DNA of 64,000 bases from Edolisoma coerulescens. Its lineage: Eukaryota > Chordata > Aves > Passeriformes > Campephagidae. Every line of letters starts with the position of its first letter. Position 1 is the first letter of the stretch. Under the pieces are notes generated by a model. It had not been told where the DNA came from, searched no databases, and was given only the letters and a program-made list of their open reading frames with translations. This document shows, in pieces, positions 1-11,741 of this stretch. The stretch lies in contig VWZW01000481.1 of NCBI GenBank assembly GCA_013397115.1, positions 601,150 through 665,149 on the forward strand, given 5' to 3'. Both the position numbers and the translations under genes were made by a program.

Positions 1-1086
1 CATACTAAGCGGGGTTGTTTGCTACTCTGAATTAGCTATGCATACTGAGCTTTAAATGGATAACAAGATATTTCAATTAATCATGGACTTGGATCACAAG
101 AAGCAACAGGACTGTAAGCCCATCCTGTTCATCAATCTCTGTGTAAACAGGAGAATTGCCTTTGAAATCAACGCATACAAACTGACCCTACAGCACTCCA
201 AGTGAGTAGAAAACTCAGGCATTTTATCTTTCCCCAGTCAATGTACTTTCATTAGTTCACTCGCCCATTCTGAGCTAAATGCTCATAGCCTTAAAGGTCT
301 CCTACCTGTAAAAGCAGTAAGTGTTAAAAGTCTTCTCACATACTAAATCAATATTTGTGGAGGGCTGTCTTTTGTATTTCTTTCACACCAGAACGTGCTC
401 TTCCCTGAAGTTTTGACATAGGACGAATGTGCAGCTGAACATTTTGATACCACATTCTGTGACAAAGTGTATTCTGACAAGACTATGAATCTATTGAAAC
501 TGGAGATTGGAATAAACCATATAATAGGCTTTAACCATGATATGAAGCTTTAAATAACAAGGAAGGATGTCAGAGTTGTGGAGGCAGGTGCTACAGCCAT
601 CCGTCATTTTCAAATCAGGCTGCAGATCTGCTTGCTTATTTTGGCTCCAGCTGCAAACTGAGAATTAGGGAATTACAGATTAGGCATGTATGTGGAGGGC
701 TACTTTGTGCCTGAAGCAGTGATATTCCGGATTATTAACTTGCTTTCTCTTTTAACAGTTTTAATAGACCAATTTTTATGAATTGTGAAAACAAAAACCT
801 TTTTAAAAACGCAAAAGTATGCCTGTACTCTATAAACCAGGTGATTACTTTGTTTGTAATTTTGTACTCTTCTTAAATAGGATAGATATGCAGAATTTTT
901 AGGCAGATTATTCATACAGCTTTTTACATATGAAGTCCATTTACAGAAACTAAATAGCATTTAGAAGATGCATTTTATCCAGTCAATAATCAGAAGGAAT
1001 TAAACCTATGAATTTTGCAGCAAAACTTCCAGATACTGAGTGCTGTGTAACTCAAGCCTGTCTTTTGAAGCAAACCCTACAGAGCC
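1..1086. other. Noncoding sequence, nothing recognised
   Basis: AT-rich single-copy-looking sequence. I see no exon with convincing splice sites, no repeat family that I know and no RNA gene. The only open frames are short and have no recognisable protein character. Confidence 0.6.
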
Positions 1087-1204
1087 CTAAAATCATTCAG
1101 ATTGGAAAAGACCTTTAAGATCATCAAGTCCAACCATTAACCCAACACTGCCAAGTCCACAACTAACCCATGTCCCTGAGTGCCACATCTACACATCTTT
1201 TAAA
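1087..1204 (-). mobile_element. CR1 LINE 3' tail fragment
   Basis: Read on the minus strand, this is the last ~115 bases of a bird CR1 element. On the plus strand one sees the inverted 3' end: a degraded form of 'ttggaaaagaccttta-agatcatcaagtccaacc', followed by the usual 'cccaacactgccaagtccac' stretch. The match stops near 1204, before the part that encodes the end of ORF2, so this is a short 5'-truncated copy. The terminal octamer repeat is worn down. No target-site duplication is visible, which is usual for CR1. Confidence 0.85.
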
Positions 1205-2049
1205 TACTACTCTCTGGTGTCAGAGGGCTGGGGCAGGTAAGGAGGCATCCTGTGATAAAGGGGGGAAATGTAGCACAAAATGGACAATTTCAGGTAATTA
1301 TTTTGTCTCAAGGAAGCTCTTTGAGAGTTAAAGAGACTAGCAAACAAAGGAATTGTGATACTGTGAGCTGTAGCAGAGCTTAAGGCTGATTTTCAAGAGT
1401 GCCTGGTCTTTCGTTTCTTGTTTGATACCTGGGGGACCCTCCAAGTTGTTTCTTCCTACATCAATTGGCACCGCTTCCTAAAGGGGGAGTTAGCCCTCAG
1501 TGTCATAAAGAGTTTATGCCTTTAAAATAACAATTAAAAAAACATGCTACATCAGCAAAGCCTGTGTGTCTATGGCTTGGGCTCCTCCCACAATAAAATC
1601 CTAATCAGCCCTGAGTGCATTTCTATGTAACCTTTTTTGTTCAGATGACGAATGTGCTTTTGAAACCAGTCTTCCAATTGTCTCCATTTTCCAGGCAGTG
1701 CTTCCATCACAGACTATTCTGGGTGCACATGGACTGAGTTCTTTTTGGTTTAGACTGACCCAGAAGGCAGCTTTTAGATAGGCCCTTAATGGTCACTGGC
1801 AGGCACTTAGTCCACAGAGCTGGAACCAGAGAGCGGTGAGCTCTGCGTGGGCATCACCCAGCCAACATTAACTTTTTGCTCTAGTGATTTGCTTCTGAAG
1901 TGCTCCTTGCTAATGTAGCTGTAACACTTCATTTCAGAAGACATTCTATCAGGAATCCAGTTCAGTTTGCCATGTGAAGTGTTATTCACAGCAGAGTTCT
2001 GAATCAGAGAAAGAAGAGGGAAACCAACACAGTGCCTAATAATTGCATT
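1205..2049. other. Noncoding sequence, nothing recognised
   Basis: Between the CR1 tail and a more AT-rich block. I see no gene, RNA or repeat family here. Confidence 0.55.
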
Positions 2050-2533
2050 TTAATAGTTTGACTTAAGCTGTGTAATTTCTGTAGCCCCTACCTCCAACTG
2101 CTGAAATGTGCTCTGCTTGCACGCAGGAAGCTCTGCGGAGGCATAAGAACAAAATGCTGAGGAGCAGTTGCCAACATATGAGTATTTGTAATTTTTTTTT
2201 TTTTAGGTTAGGTCACTTTAATTAAAGATCTGCTTGAAGAGAAAATTAGCATTTGTTTTAAACTCTGAATCCATTTTACGTTTTTTTTTTTACACTTGAT
2301 ATGTAGGCCAGAGTCCTATTTTGTACAGATCTGTTGAAGTCAGGGTGAATTTCAGGTCAGGTGACCATTTCACTGCCTTAACAAGCACCATAAATTACAG
2401 ACTATCACCACTGTTTTAGACTCTGTGTATGTCAATAAAATTCAGAATATAAGAGTGTATTTTTTGTATTTTTTCTAAGAATGTTTGCTATTAGTTTCTG
2501 AATATTAAGATTTCTTTATATTTATTGTCATTA
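2050..2533 (+). other. AT-rich block, possible 3' UTR-like sequence
   Basis: About 480 bases rich in A and T, with T-runs near 2193-2204 and 2281-2292 and an AATAAA inside 'gtcaataaaattc' near 2434. It ends at a second, better AATAAA at 2534. The composition is like that of a vertebrate 3' UTR, but no upstream coding exon could be identified, so this is only a possibility. Confidence 0.2.
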
Positions 2534-2595
2534 AATAAAGTATATTTTAAAATAACAATACATCTGATGTTGATTAGTGTTGTTTGTTTTTCCTT
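2534..2595 (+). terminator. Candidate polyadenylation site
   Basis: AATAAA at 2534-2539, then an A-rich stretch with plausible CA cleavage points about 20 bases on ('acaatacat'), then a GT/T-rich element at about 2565-2595. That order and spacing is what a vertebrate poly(A) site looks like. AATAAA alone is common in AT-rich DNA; the downstream GT-rich run is what raises this one above the rest. No transcript is proved. Confidence 0.35.
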
Positions 2596-4404
2596 GAATG
2601 ATACTGCTGCTGCCAAATGCTACATTTAAGTTATTACGGTGTCATCCCTGTCTAATTTCCATATTCATCCTCTTTTTCAATCTTATTCCATTAAACTGTT
2701 ACTAGTGCTGAAATTTATCTCCTGTGTTTTTCTGCATCCCCTAGATGGAAGCCATTCCTTTCAACACCAAGTCGATGACAAGAACCATTATGTTCTCATA
2801 CAAATAAACAGTTTAGGTCTTTATAGCCTTTCACTCCTGTCATGATAAACCCTGTGTTATGTTTCAGAGTCATTATTTATTTCTTCATCTGGATCGAGTC
2901 TGGGATGCTCCCACCTCCAGGCAGTCCACTCTGTCTCTCCCTGCCATCCAGCCATCAGTTCTCTTCTGCTTCTGCTCTGGCTCTTGCTCTCTGCTTCGAG
3001 GAAATCCTTTTCTAAGGCTTAGAGAACAGAAAGGTTAGAGGGTAATTTTAAATAGAGACCTTCTTTGCACTGTGGTGTGTTGGTTTTATTTCACATAGGG
3101 ATTCCTAGGATCTGCTTTCATTAGCTTCATGATAGTTGTGGAGCAGAAATACTACCACTTCTGACCTGTTTTCTGCTGACTAAGGGCTATGTGTCTCACA
3201 GATGCCAGTACCCACATTGCCCTGCCACTCTTGCTTCCATTTGGCTTTGTCAGAGCAAGAACAAAAGAAACTTTAGAATAAAGCATAATAAGGACTATTG
3301 TCCTACAAGCAGAAAGATATAGTATCATCATAGCCCAAATCCATATGAGGATTGTGCAGTTTTTAATTGACTGATACATTTAAAACTGTTCAAAAAACAG
3401 GCTTTAGTTATTTTTCTACTTAACACTCAAATAGTCAAAGCATAGCATTTTCTGGTGATGCTAGAATGTAATTCTTTCTGTCACAGAGCAGATGAAGTGC
3501 ACTTATTTTGGATAGTCAGTAGATACGAGATGAAAGCACACTGTGCTCTGCCTAACCTGGAACACCCAGCTCTGTTAGTGTGCTCTGCCTGCACATCACC
3601 AGAGATGTCAGCAAAGGTATGAGTAACTCACACCAAGTCTAGATTTTTCTCTGGTATGCCTACCTGTCATTTCCAGTCTATTACATAAGGCTGCTTTTCC
3701 AATAAAGGAGAGCAAGTGATGGTGGCTGCAAGTTTTATTTTTATTTGCATTTTTGTGGACCTCAAGCATGGACCAGTAGCAGATATGCAAAAGACTGAAA
3801 AGATATGGATGTAGTTAGTCATAAATAACTTCAACACAGCTTGGAGCAATATTTTCCTCATAAGAAAATAATGTATTTAAATAGCTTGATAATAGTAAAA
3901 AGTTCTTTTCAGGAAAGTTGAAGAAAGTGGTTTTTATTTACAAGCTGGATGTGCCTCAAAAAAAGAGTCTTTTACAATTGCTTTCTACAATTTCTACTGC
4001 ATTCTCTGTTACATCCTGTAAAAGCAATGCTAATTGCTGAGATTAAAGTTACAGTTAATCAGTCAGCAATTGTATCAATTGTTTCAAGATATACTATTCT
4101 CTACAAAAATGTAGGCTGTAGTAATATCCTAAATGCTGAAGAGAAAGAAAAAGAAGAAAAAGTACACAACACAGACCAAGGAGAAAATCCCACTGCATTC
4201 CACAGTGCAACATGCACAAGCCAGGACACCAAAAAGCCATCTCCAGCATATGAAGAGAGAGTTGGGGGGAGGACAAGGTGGAGGGAGAAACTCATATCTT
4301 TAATTGTGCCACACAAGAGAAGTTACAGCCAACTGTGATAGCATTAACGCAATATCGGGGTGGGGGATGTTAGGTATTTGTGCAGTATCCATGTAAGCCT
4401 CTCA
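2596..4404. other. Noncoding sequence, nothing recognised
   Basis: Ordinary AT-rich sequence. A 129-codon frame at 3949-4338 and several shorter frames overlap on both strands. Their predicted products are of mixed composition with no domain I can recognise, so I treat them as chance frames. Confidence 0.55.
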
Positions 4405-4434
4405 CATAATTTCTCAGCTTTTTGAGAAATTATG
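4405..4434. repeat. Perfect 12-bp stem hairpin
   Basis: The arms 4405-4416 (cataatttctca) and 4423-4434 (tgagaaattatg) are exact reverse complements around the 6-base loop 4417-4422. The last base of this hairpin is the first base of the next one. Confidence 0.9.
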
Positions 4435-4460
4435 ATGCCCACCCCACTTGTGTGGGCATC
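4434..4460. repeat. Second abutting hairpin, 9-bp stem
   Basis: The arms 4434-4442 (gatgcccac) and 4452-4460 (gtgggcatc) are exact reverse complements. T4433 can also pair with A4461. The loop holds a second 'cccac' that could pair with the same right arm, so two stem registers are possible. It follows the 12-bp hairpin with no spacer. Confidence 0.9.
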
Positions 4461-4954
4461 ACATAAGTGCCTAAATAGGCTGTGCTGGGAGCCACAGCCA
4501 CCTGCAGCTATCGCCTTGCCTCCCCATTCTCTGGGATCCCGCTTGGTGTCCTGTTACAGCCATACCGTGCTCATTCGTGCAGTCATGTTCTAAACCGGTC
4601 TGGCTGCGCAGGGAGAGCAGTAACTTGTGAGCCTCTCTAGAAGGGCACTGCAGGATCTTCACTTGCTGAAGTCAGGCAAGCCAGTGGAAATTTTGACTGA
4701 CACACCCAGCCCGGCATTCAGCCCTGAACATTCGTCCCCTCCACTGAGGATCGAGGGTGCTTGGGGTTTGTTGTGTTCTTGGGTTTTATAGAGCTCAGAG
4801 CACCCTGGCTGCCAGGGGTTAAGATTACTTGTCCTGTGAAACTATTTTGGCAGCCGTGCCAGCATAAGGGGGCAGGGGCTCTGCCTCCTCCCTGCCACCC
4901 TGGGGCTGCCTCTTGCCAGCCCCCGTGTTTGTGCAGCTGTCCACTGGGCAGGGG
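4461..4954. other. GC-richer noncoding block
   Basis: Clearly richer in G and C than its flanks, with runs such as 'ggggcaggggctctgcc'. Frames of 60-115 codons are open on both strands at once, which is expected of GC-rich DNA that lacks stops. No known protein is seen. Confidence 0.5.
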
Positions 4955-5046
4955 AGTGTGGCCGCAGGGATGGATGTGCCGACACGGGTGGCTGTGCTGG
5001 CATGCATGGCTGTGGCCACACGGACAGCCTGTGGCCACATGGGCAG
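4955..5046. repeat. Degenerate 18/19-bp minisatellite, five units
   Basis: Five tandem units can be laid out: 4955-4972, 4973-4990, 4991-5008 (18 bases each), 5009-5027 and 5028-5046 (19 bases each). The last two are nearly the same (g/cctgtggccaca-c/t-g-g-a/g-cag). The others share the 'gtg-ctg/gcc-acac/catgg' pattern more loosely. On the minus strand the 18-base units keep one frame and would give a repeating Cys-x-His-x-His pattern. I take that as a by-product of the repeat and not as a gene. Confidence 0.7.
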
Positions 5047-8000
5047 CCCGACAGAGGGTCATGCAGGGTGAGAAGTAGAGATGAGACGGTGGGAGAGGCA
5101 GCCCAGCTTCAGGGAAGCCTCTGGCCCAAGAAATCTACCAAAACACAAACAAATGGGCTCTTCATCCCATAGTTATTTTAGTGAGTTAAAAAAAGAGGGA
5201 CTTGCCTGACTGCCTAAGCTGGTTACACAGATGAATGGGCAGAGTTGTGCCTTTAAGAATCCCCTGCACAACTGCAAACAAGCAGGTCTGGTCTTGGCAC
5301 CTGCTGTGTGTCCTCTGAATATCCCTATTCAGGTGTAGCTATTGTGCTTTGAGCTCAGGCTTCACCTGAAGCCAAGTGAATTGTCCAAGTTCAGACATGC
5401 TGTCTGTGTGCTCATAACTTTAACTATATTGAAGATTATATAGATGGCTAAAAACTCACAGGATTAGGCCTTTAATCATTGTCCTAAATGTGGTTTTGCA
5501 AAGAATATGGCATTGTTCTTTCAGAGATTGCCAAAATGTCACCCGGACTCTGAAAGCCCCAGGACAATGAGGGAGTTTCATGACAGCAACCTGCAGGAGC
5601 CAGCCGTGCAGCCTGGGACAGAGGTGACACTAGACAGGGGTGTTTGCTAGAGGCAGAGGTCTCAGGGTAAGGGCAGCAGCAGCCCCATCCCCAGCCACAC
5701 GGCCCCTGGGTTACTGCACTGACAGCTATGCCAAAGCAAGGACTGAAAACTTCTTGCCATATCTGCTGTTAATTAGTAACTACTTACTTAGACCTGGGAA
5801 AGTCAAAAACTGAGGCAGCTTTCCTGGAGTACTGTACCTCCAGATTAATGACAGGTTATAGACCTGTTACTACTCACAGAAGCTTTCTTTTTAAAAGATG
5901 CTAAAGTATTTCTTTTTATCTCTTAAAAAGGTATATGCATATGAACACTGAACATTATATCACTGGTTTTGCACATGACTACAAATAAAAGAAAAAGGCT
6001 ACATTTGTGCTTTTCATAACTTAAAGCTTTTACTGAGAAGTGTAAATAAAAAAAAAATTTAAAAGAGACAAACTGATTTTCTTTCCTTCCCAGCCTGTTC
6101 CTGCAGTTTTCCCCAGTGATGTATAGGGGGGAAAAAAATGTCACCATCCCCCAAGAGGAGCCATTAACAAATCCTTTCTTATCTTGCAGCTGAAGCAATG
6201 ATATCTTATTGACAGTGTAGCAGAACAAACAATGTCTTATTGAAAGCTCCAGTGCTGGAGGATTTGGGCTGTCCTCAGGATTTGAGTCCAAGTAATGAAA
6301 ACAGGTTTTGCTACTACACCAAAGACAGTGTCTGGTCTAGTTCTGCAATGGCCTTTAGCGGTCCCAGGCACACAGAAGGTGTGCGTAGTCCACCAAGGTA
6401 TCACCCGCACTACAAACCCAGTCAAGTCCAGAGACCTTCCTACAAGAAGTATCCCCAAAGTAGCAAGCAGTTAAATATGATCTATGGTAGATATGGGAAC
6501 AGAGCTGGAACTTTTCCGCAATGCTCTACTTGACATATGGATCAGCCTGGAAATACAGGTCCATCCATTTCTTACAATCTGCAGATATTACAAGATGCAG
6601 ATATTTTTGATGAGCAAACATGAGCTGGTGATTTGGGTTTTGGTTGTCCTGTGTATGATCTTATTGAAATTATTAATGTACCTTTGTTCTTTGGACAGAT
6701 TCACCTTCTTGTAGCCTCCCCTCAGTATCTTGTGGGTACGAAGAGAGTTTTGCAACCCAGATATCAGAGTTAGGTCCATTGTATACATATGGCTTTGTGC
6801 AGATGAAAAATCAGTCAGACAGAAAATGTAACTGTGCCTCTGCCAAATTCACCCAAGCAAACAGGAAACAAAAAAGGCAGAAAACAGGTTGTTGGAGCAC
6901 TGAAGCCTACAGCTTCAAGTAATCTAAGCCACCCCTGTCAGAGCTCAATCACATCCTGTGTCCCCAAGCTTTCCTGCATACTTTTAAACTATAACTTCTG
7001 TTTATTTGACATCCTGAAGAACCAGCTCAAGATGCAAAACTGGGAGAGACCTAACTAAAATCATGCAAATACCAAATATTCTTCTACCAGCTCATCACAG
7101 GGCCAGTGGACACAATTGCTGGTGCACAGAAAGAGCAGGGCACCATGTCATGGCACAGCAGGGTAGGACAGCAAGACCCATTTGGAGTGCTTGAAAGTCT
7201 TGTAGACCCATGTCCAGGTGTCCTGGCTGGGGAGGTAGAAGAGGCAGCTGAGTGGGTCTAACAGATCTCGACTACCCAGAAGTCATCATCTCTCTCTCAA
7301 TCAACCTTCACTATGCACAGCATTCCTCAGGCCCTTTGTGAAGATGATTCAACTCGTTAACCCGAGACAAAATTGCCCCATTTTTATCTATTCAATTTTA
7401 CTCTGGATAAGTGAGTCAGCCTGGCTCATTACAGATCCAAACACCACCAGAACAAGAGCAAGTGTTGAAGGAATACAGTCAGAAGCTGAGAGATCAAACC
7501 TGCCCTGTCAGGGTTTGTGATGTATTAGATTAACTGAGCCCATGGAATGAACTGCAGCTCTCAAAGTTCCATTACTTCACAGAATAGTAACTTGGTTTGC
7601 AAATGCTTTTTTTATTCTTGTCTTTATTTTTGTGTTTATAAAGCCAATGCATCACATCTGTACAGCACATACATAACAGACTAAGACAGAACATGAACAT
7701 ACATTAAGAAAGTGCTCAATTTATCAGTATTAAATTTAAGAGATCTTAGATTAAATACAACTTAAACTGTTGGGTAAAAAAAGATTAATATTAACCCATT
7801 TGTGCCAGAGCAGGAGTGAGCAATATGTGATGTCTTAACTTGTGAATATGCATCTTCAAAACGCATCAGGGAGGTTGGAAGAAAAGTGGAAGGGGACCAA
7901 ATTCAAGCCTCCTGAGGAAGTTGAACATCCACCAAGACACTTGGCCAGGAGAATGCTGAAGGACCTGTGACAGAGCAAGGCTTGTTCTCACAACTGGCTT

Positions 8001-10266
8001 CTCAAAAAGCCCCTAATAATGCTGGCAAATTCTGTCTCAGAAATACCACTTCCATCTTCAATTAAAGCTGAATTCTCAGGAAAATAGAAACTTATGAAAT
8101 ATTTAAATGGATATATTAATAGAGAAGGAAATTCTTACAATAATGAGTCAGGACATTCCCAGTGGTTCTTCTCTCATGTTTGCTACCTTGGGTCCTACCT
8201 GGGTGTTAGCAGCTTTGTGCAACACCTGCCTACATTATTCCTGATTAAACGTGCAAGAGAGGATCTGTGGGTTCAGACAGGCAAACCCAAAGAGACTATA
8301 TTCAGCATGGTGGCCAAGAGGGTCTCCAAATTCCCTCTTCTTCACCCAGGAATAAGATATAAGTGTGCCCAAACCTCAATTCTGAAGCAGAAATGTTTCC
8401 CCCCCCCTCCAGCTTCAGAATTGCCTGATTTGTGCATATGACCTAATAAACATCCTCTTACTTGTCTGGCTTTTGCAAAAATTAGAAATACCCAATTTGC
8501 CCTTTTAGATATCCCATAATGAGTCACATATGTGCAAAAATTCCCAAACCTTTGCTTTCTCTTGCTGCTTCTGGTTTTCACTTGGTCTTCCAAAGGAGGA
8601 CTGACTATACTTGTACTTCGTAGTTTATGGTCACAACAGCATCAGGGCAGCTCTTCTCTGCCCCACTCTGGTGTTCTCTCAGCAGCAGAAAGCTCATAAG
8701 GGTCCAGCAACCACCACATCTAAGTCTAACATCTGGCTCCAGTCACCTCAGACATAAGCCAAAACACCACTCTACCTTATCACCCTTTTTTTGCTTTATC
8801 TTTCCGTTGTGACAGGAGTTTCATCTCTTTAAATATAAACATCCCCTGTCTTTAAATACCAACAATCTCATCTGGCCTACCTATAATTAAACCATTATTA
8901 GAGCAACTTAATTTCATTTCACAAGTAGCTCATAGAGTAAAAAAAATCCCTCAAATTAATGTGTGGGTCTTTGCATTGATTTCATTTATTCCTGTTGTCT
9001 GGCCTTACATGGGCTTGTGACTTGAAAAGTCAGGGTATAGTGTAGAAAAAATTTTTGATTGCCCAGCACTGGAAGGGTTAGAAAACTGTAAACACATAGT
9101 CTGAAAAAGATATTTACTATTTTACTTCAAGAATCTCCATTATTCAGTTCATAGACCCCTTAAGTCCATGTTATGTAATGAATTATCCTCAATCATACCG
9201 GCAATACATGAATGGAAATGTTACATTTAGTCACAATTTGTAAAATTCTTACAGATAAGTCTAACCTGATCTCTTTAACAATTTTAGTTGCAGGAACATA
9301 AGGTGCAACACAACTATTCTTAATGCAGACAGTTTTCTAAAGAAGACATTCCATGCTCAGTATAGCCAAGTATGATGAATCCCTCCTGCTCCTTTTTCTC
9401 AAACAAAACCACTGGAGGAGTTGTTTGCACTCTACATTTTCAAAGTATCTTCTCAGTCAAGTGCATTTCAATGAAGGACAAGCTTCTCCAAAAGCCTCTG
9501 GAAATGTACTTCGCAGAAAGATCAGAAGAGACATCTTTTTCCTCTTATAATTTGACTGACACAAAAGAACCTGGGCCATATTGCCTTCCAGGTCAAGAAG
9601 GTACATCTCCATTCAGTCATGGTGAAACACGACATTGGTGTGGATTTTTATTCTCAAAAAGAAACTGCAGAGAAGACAATCCCAATTATAAACGAGTTTC
9701 AGATATACTAAAGAAACAAATGAAATATCACATGCATTAATTTCTAAATGACCATAAGTAAAGAAACACCAGAAAGGGCACCAGCATTCTGGTGAGCAGT
9801 CCCACACCTTGCCCTTCTCTAGAAGATCGCACCTCTAAGATGACACACAAATGCGTAGTCCAAGATATTTTTTTCTTTTTATTGTAAAACTTATACAACC
9901 AAATGTCTTAAAGCAATGTCTGGGAAGACAAATTTAACTTGCAGGTTGATACTGATCTCCCAAAGAGGCAAAGGGCGGGGCTGGGGTCGGGGCATTCCTT
10001 CAGCTTGGCTGATGGCACCACCACTTAAAAGCACAGTAAAGAAAATGGGCAGGGAGGGCAGAGGGAGAGGCGAGTCACAGGGCCAAGTTTCACCTAAATC
10101 AGCATGATAATCACATTTCTTCGCAGAACATTGTCCTTAAGAGAGGTTGTTCCGAGCCTGCTCCTTAATAAAGGAGATAATAGCTCATGAGAACAACAAT
10201 CACAGGAGTGATTTTTCTAGTCAGCTTTTGTTCTTGTACTTGGCCAGTTTATGTGCAGCCTAAGGG
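5047..10266. other. Long noncoding stretch, nothing firm
   Basis: About 5.2 kb with no recognisable gene or repeat family. The frame at 6240-6533 (97 codons, rich in Ser, Pro, Tyr and Arg) and the one at 9372-9740 (122 codons) are the most protein-like to the eye. Neither has a recognisable domain or clear splice context, and I do not call them genes. Confidence 0.5.
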
Positions 10267-10275
10267 TATAAATAG
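10267..10275 (+). promoter_or_regulatory. Candidate TATA box
   Basis: TATAAATAG matches the vertebrate TATA consensus and sits in a GC-richer setting ('aaggg' before, 'aggga' after). A start site would fall near 10297. No CCAAT or GC box stands out at the expected distance upstream and no first exon is evident, so this could be chance. Confidence 0.22.
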
Positions 10276-10678
10276 AGGGACTACAGAGGGGATTAACAGG
10301 CTTTCTCTCTAGCAGGGCTTATGTGCCAAAGCAATGACTCTATTAGCATTGTTTTCCCTGAAAGGTTTGTTTCACTCAGAAACCAGCACAAAGGCACCAA
10401 ACTCCTTCTGAGGCCCTGTTTTTTCCCCTGAAGAGGACGGAGGCCTCTCTTGTGGATCTAAATACTTTGGTGTTTATCCTTCTATCTGGGATAACCCAAC
10501 CAGATTTTCCACCTCCCCTTTGCAGGCCATAGTCAGAGACAAGTTTTCTGGGGGGATTTTACACCCCTCCAAGCTCCACATCAGCAGAGTCACTTCTCCC
10601 CTACAGCATTTTAGCACCGAATATTATTTGATGACCAGGTTGTTAGTGATGACTGTGGCCTTTCACTCTTCTGTGTAG
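10276..10678. other. Noncoding sequence between TATA box and exon-like block
   Basis: No feature is recognised. A pyrimidine stretch ending 'ctctctagcag' (near 10303-10316) resembles a splice acceptor, but no donor follows at a convincing distance. Confidence 0.4.
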
Positions 10679-10727
10679 TGGCAGCCTAACAATGCTACAA
10701 AGAATGGGAAATATAGGGATTTAAAAG
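10679..10727 (+). other. Weak exon-like block, 49 bases
   Basis: A pyrimidine-rich acceptor ('cactcttctgtgtag', AG at 10677-10678) is followed after 49 bases by a GTAAGC donor (10728-10733). One frame is open through the block (16 codons plus one base); the other two have stops. The encoded stretch is not known to me. Chance pairs of this quality are expected in 64 kb. Confidence 0.15.
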
Positions 10728-11029
10728 GTAAGCCTCACCTCCCCAAGTTTCAGGGCTCTGGAGCGTAGACATCTATACTTCAGCAAGCCACTTCAGGATC
10801 CCTTTGTAATTATCAGAGAAAAACTGGCACTTTTCAGGTGTGATTTTTCTGATCCATTTTGACTGACTTTGGGATGTGGTGAATCACCTGGAGGTAAACG
10901 AGAACTGGCTGAGTTGTCTGCAGGTGACCGGAGAGGGCTGTATTTCTCCTTGTGTTCTCTATCTCCCATGGACAATTTCTTTTACTCAGCTCCCAGCTAC
11001 GCAGTTAACCCCCAGCTTCTCAGTTTGGG
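10728..11029. other. Noncoding sequence, nothing recognised
   Basis: Ordinary sequence up to a short TTTG repeat. Confidence 0.5.
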
Positions 11030-11050
11030 GTTTGTTTGTTTGTTTGTTTT
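11030..11050 (+). repeat. (TTTG)n simple repeat
   Basis: Four to five TTTG units interrupted only at the ends. Confidence 0.85.
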
Positions 11051-11710
11051 AAATACAACCTCATTTTTGCAAAGCTTTTTATAAATTAATATTCCCTTTT
11101 TAGAAATAGATCTTGCACAAATGTAATCATCATGGAGAACTCAGAGAGGTACAGCAGAGAGTGCAGTGACTTCCCACAGAGTGAACAGCTGGATAATGAT
11201 AACATGAACATATCCATCACCAGAGGAGCAACAGGACTTTGCTCTGCACTAGGCACTCCATAGAATTCACCAGAATATCTGCACATGTGATTAAATTAAA
11301 TGATCGCAAGTTTAGACACTTCTTTGGACCAGCTCTGGGTTCCAGCATGTCAAAGGATGAAGCCCTCACAGTCTATGGCTGACACCATTCCCACAGATGC
11401 ATCTTTAAGCAATTTTAAAAATTCATCAGTCTGATTTTGACCATCCATGTGGTGGGCAAGGTCTCTCTGGTGGGCTGTAATCAGCTGCATGAGCCTGTTC
11501 GATACGTGCAGTGCTCAGTTTAAGCAACTAGAAACAAGTCTGCATGACAGGATAATCATTCATCCCGGGTACCTCGTGCACTACCAGGATGAAGGCTGAG
11601 AGCCATCTAAACAGCTAAGCGTGAATTACTACACCATAATTCAAATTCAGTGGTATCTTTTATTTATCATTTATAGAGCTGTGTATTATTAATATATGCA
11701 GAAGCAGCTG
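11051..11710. other. Noncoding sequence, nothing recognised
   Basis: No gene or repeat family seen between the TTTG and CT repeats. Confidence 0.5.

Positions 11711-11741
<31 letters not shown>
11711..11741 (+). repeat. (CT)n microsatellite
   Basis: TC dinucleotides from 11711 to 11741, broken once by 'ttt' in the middle. On the minus strand this produces the Arg-Glu run in an open frame, which is an artefact of the repeat. Confidence 0.95.

Noticed and set aside
6240..6533. 97-codon frame rich in Ser, Pro, Tyr and Arg
   Set aside because: Protein-like to the eye, but the opposite strand is open over the same stretch and no family is recognised.
9372..9740. 122-codon open frame on the plus strand
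   Set aside because: No known domain and an overlapping frame in another register. Chance is a sufficient explanation.
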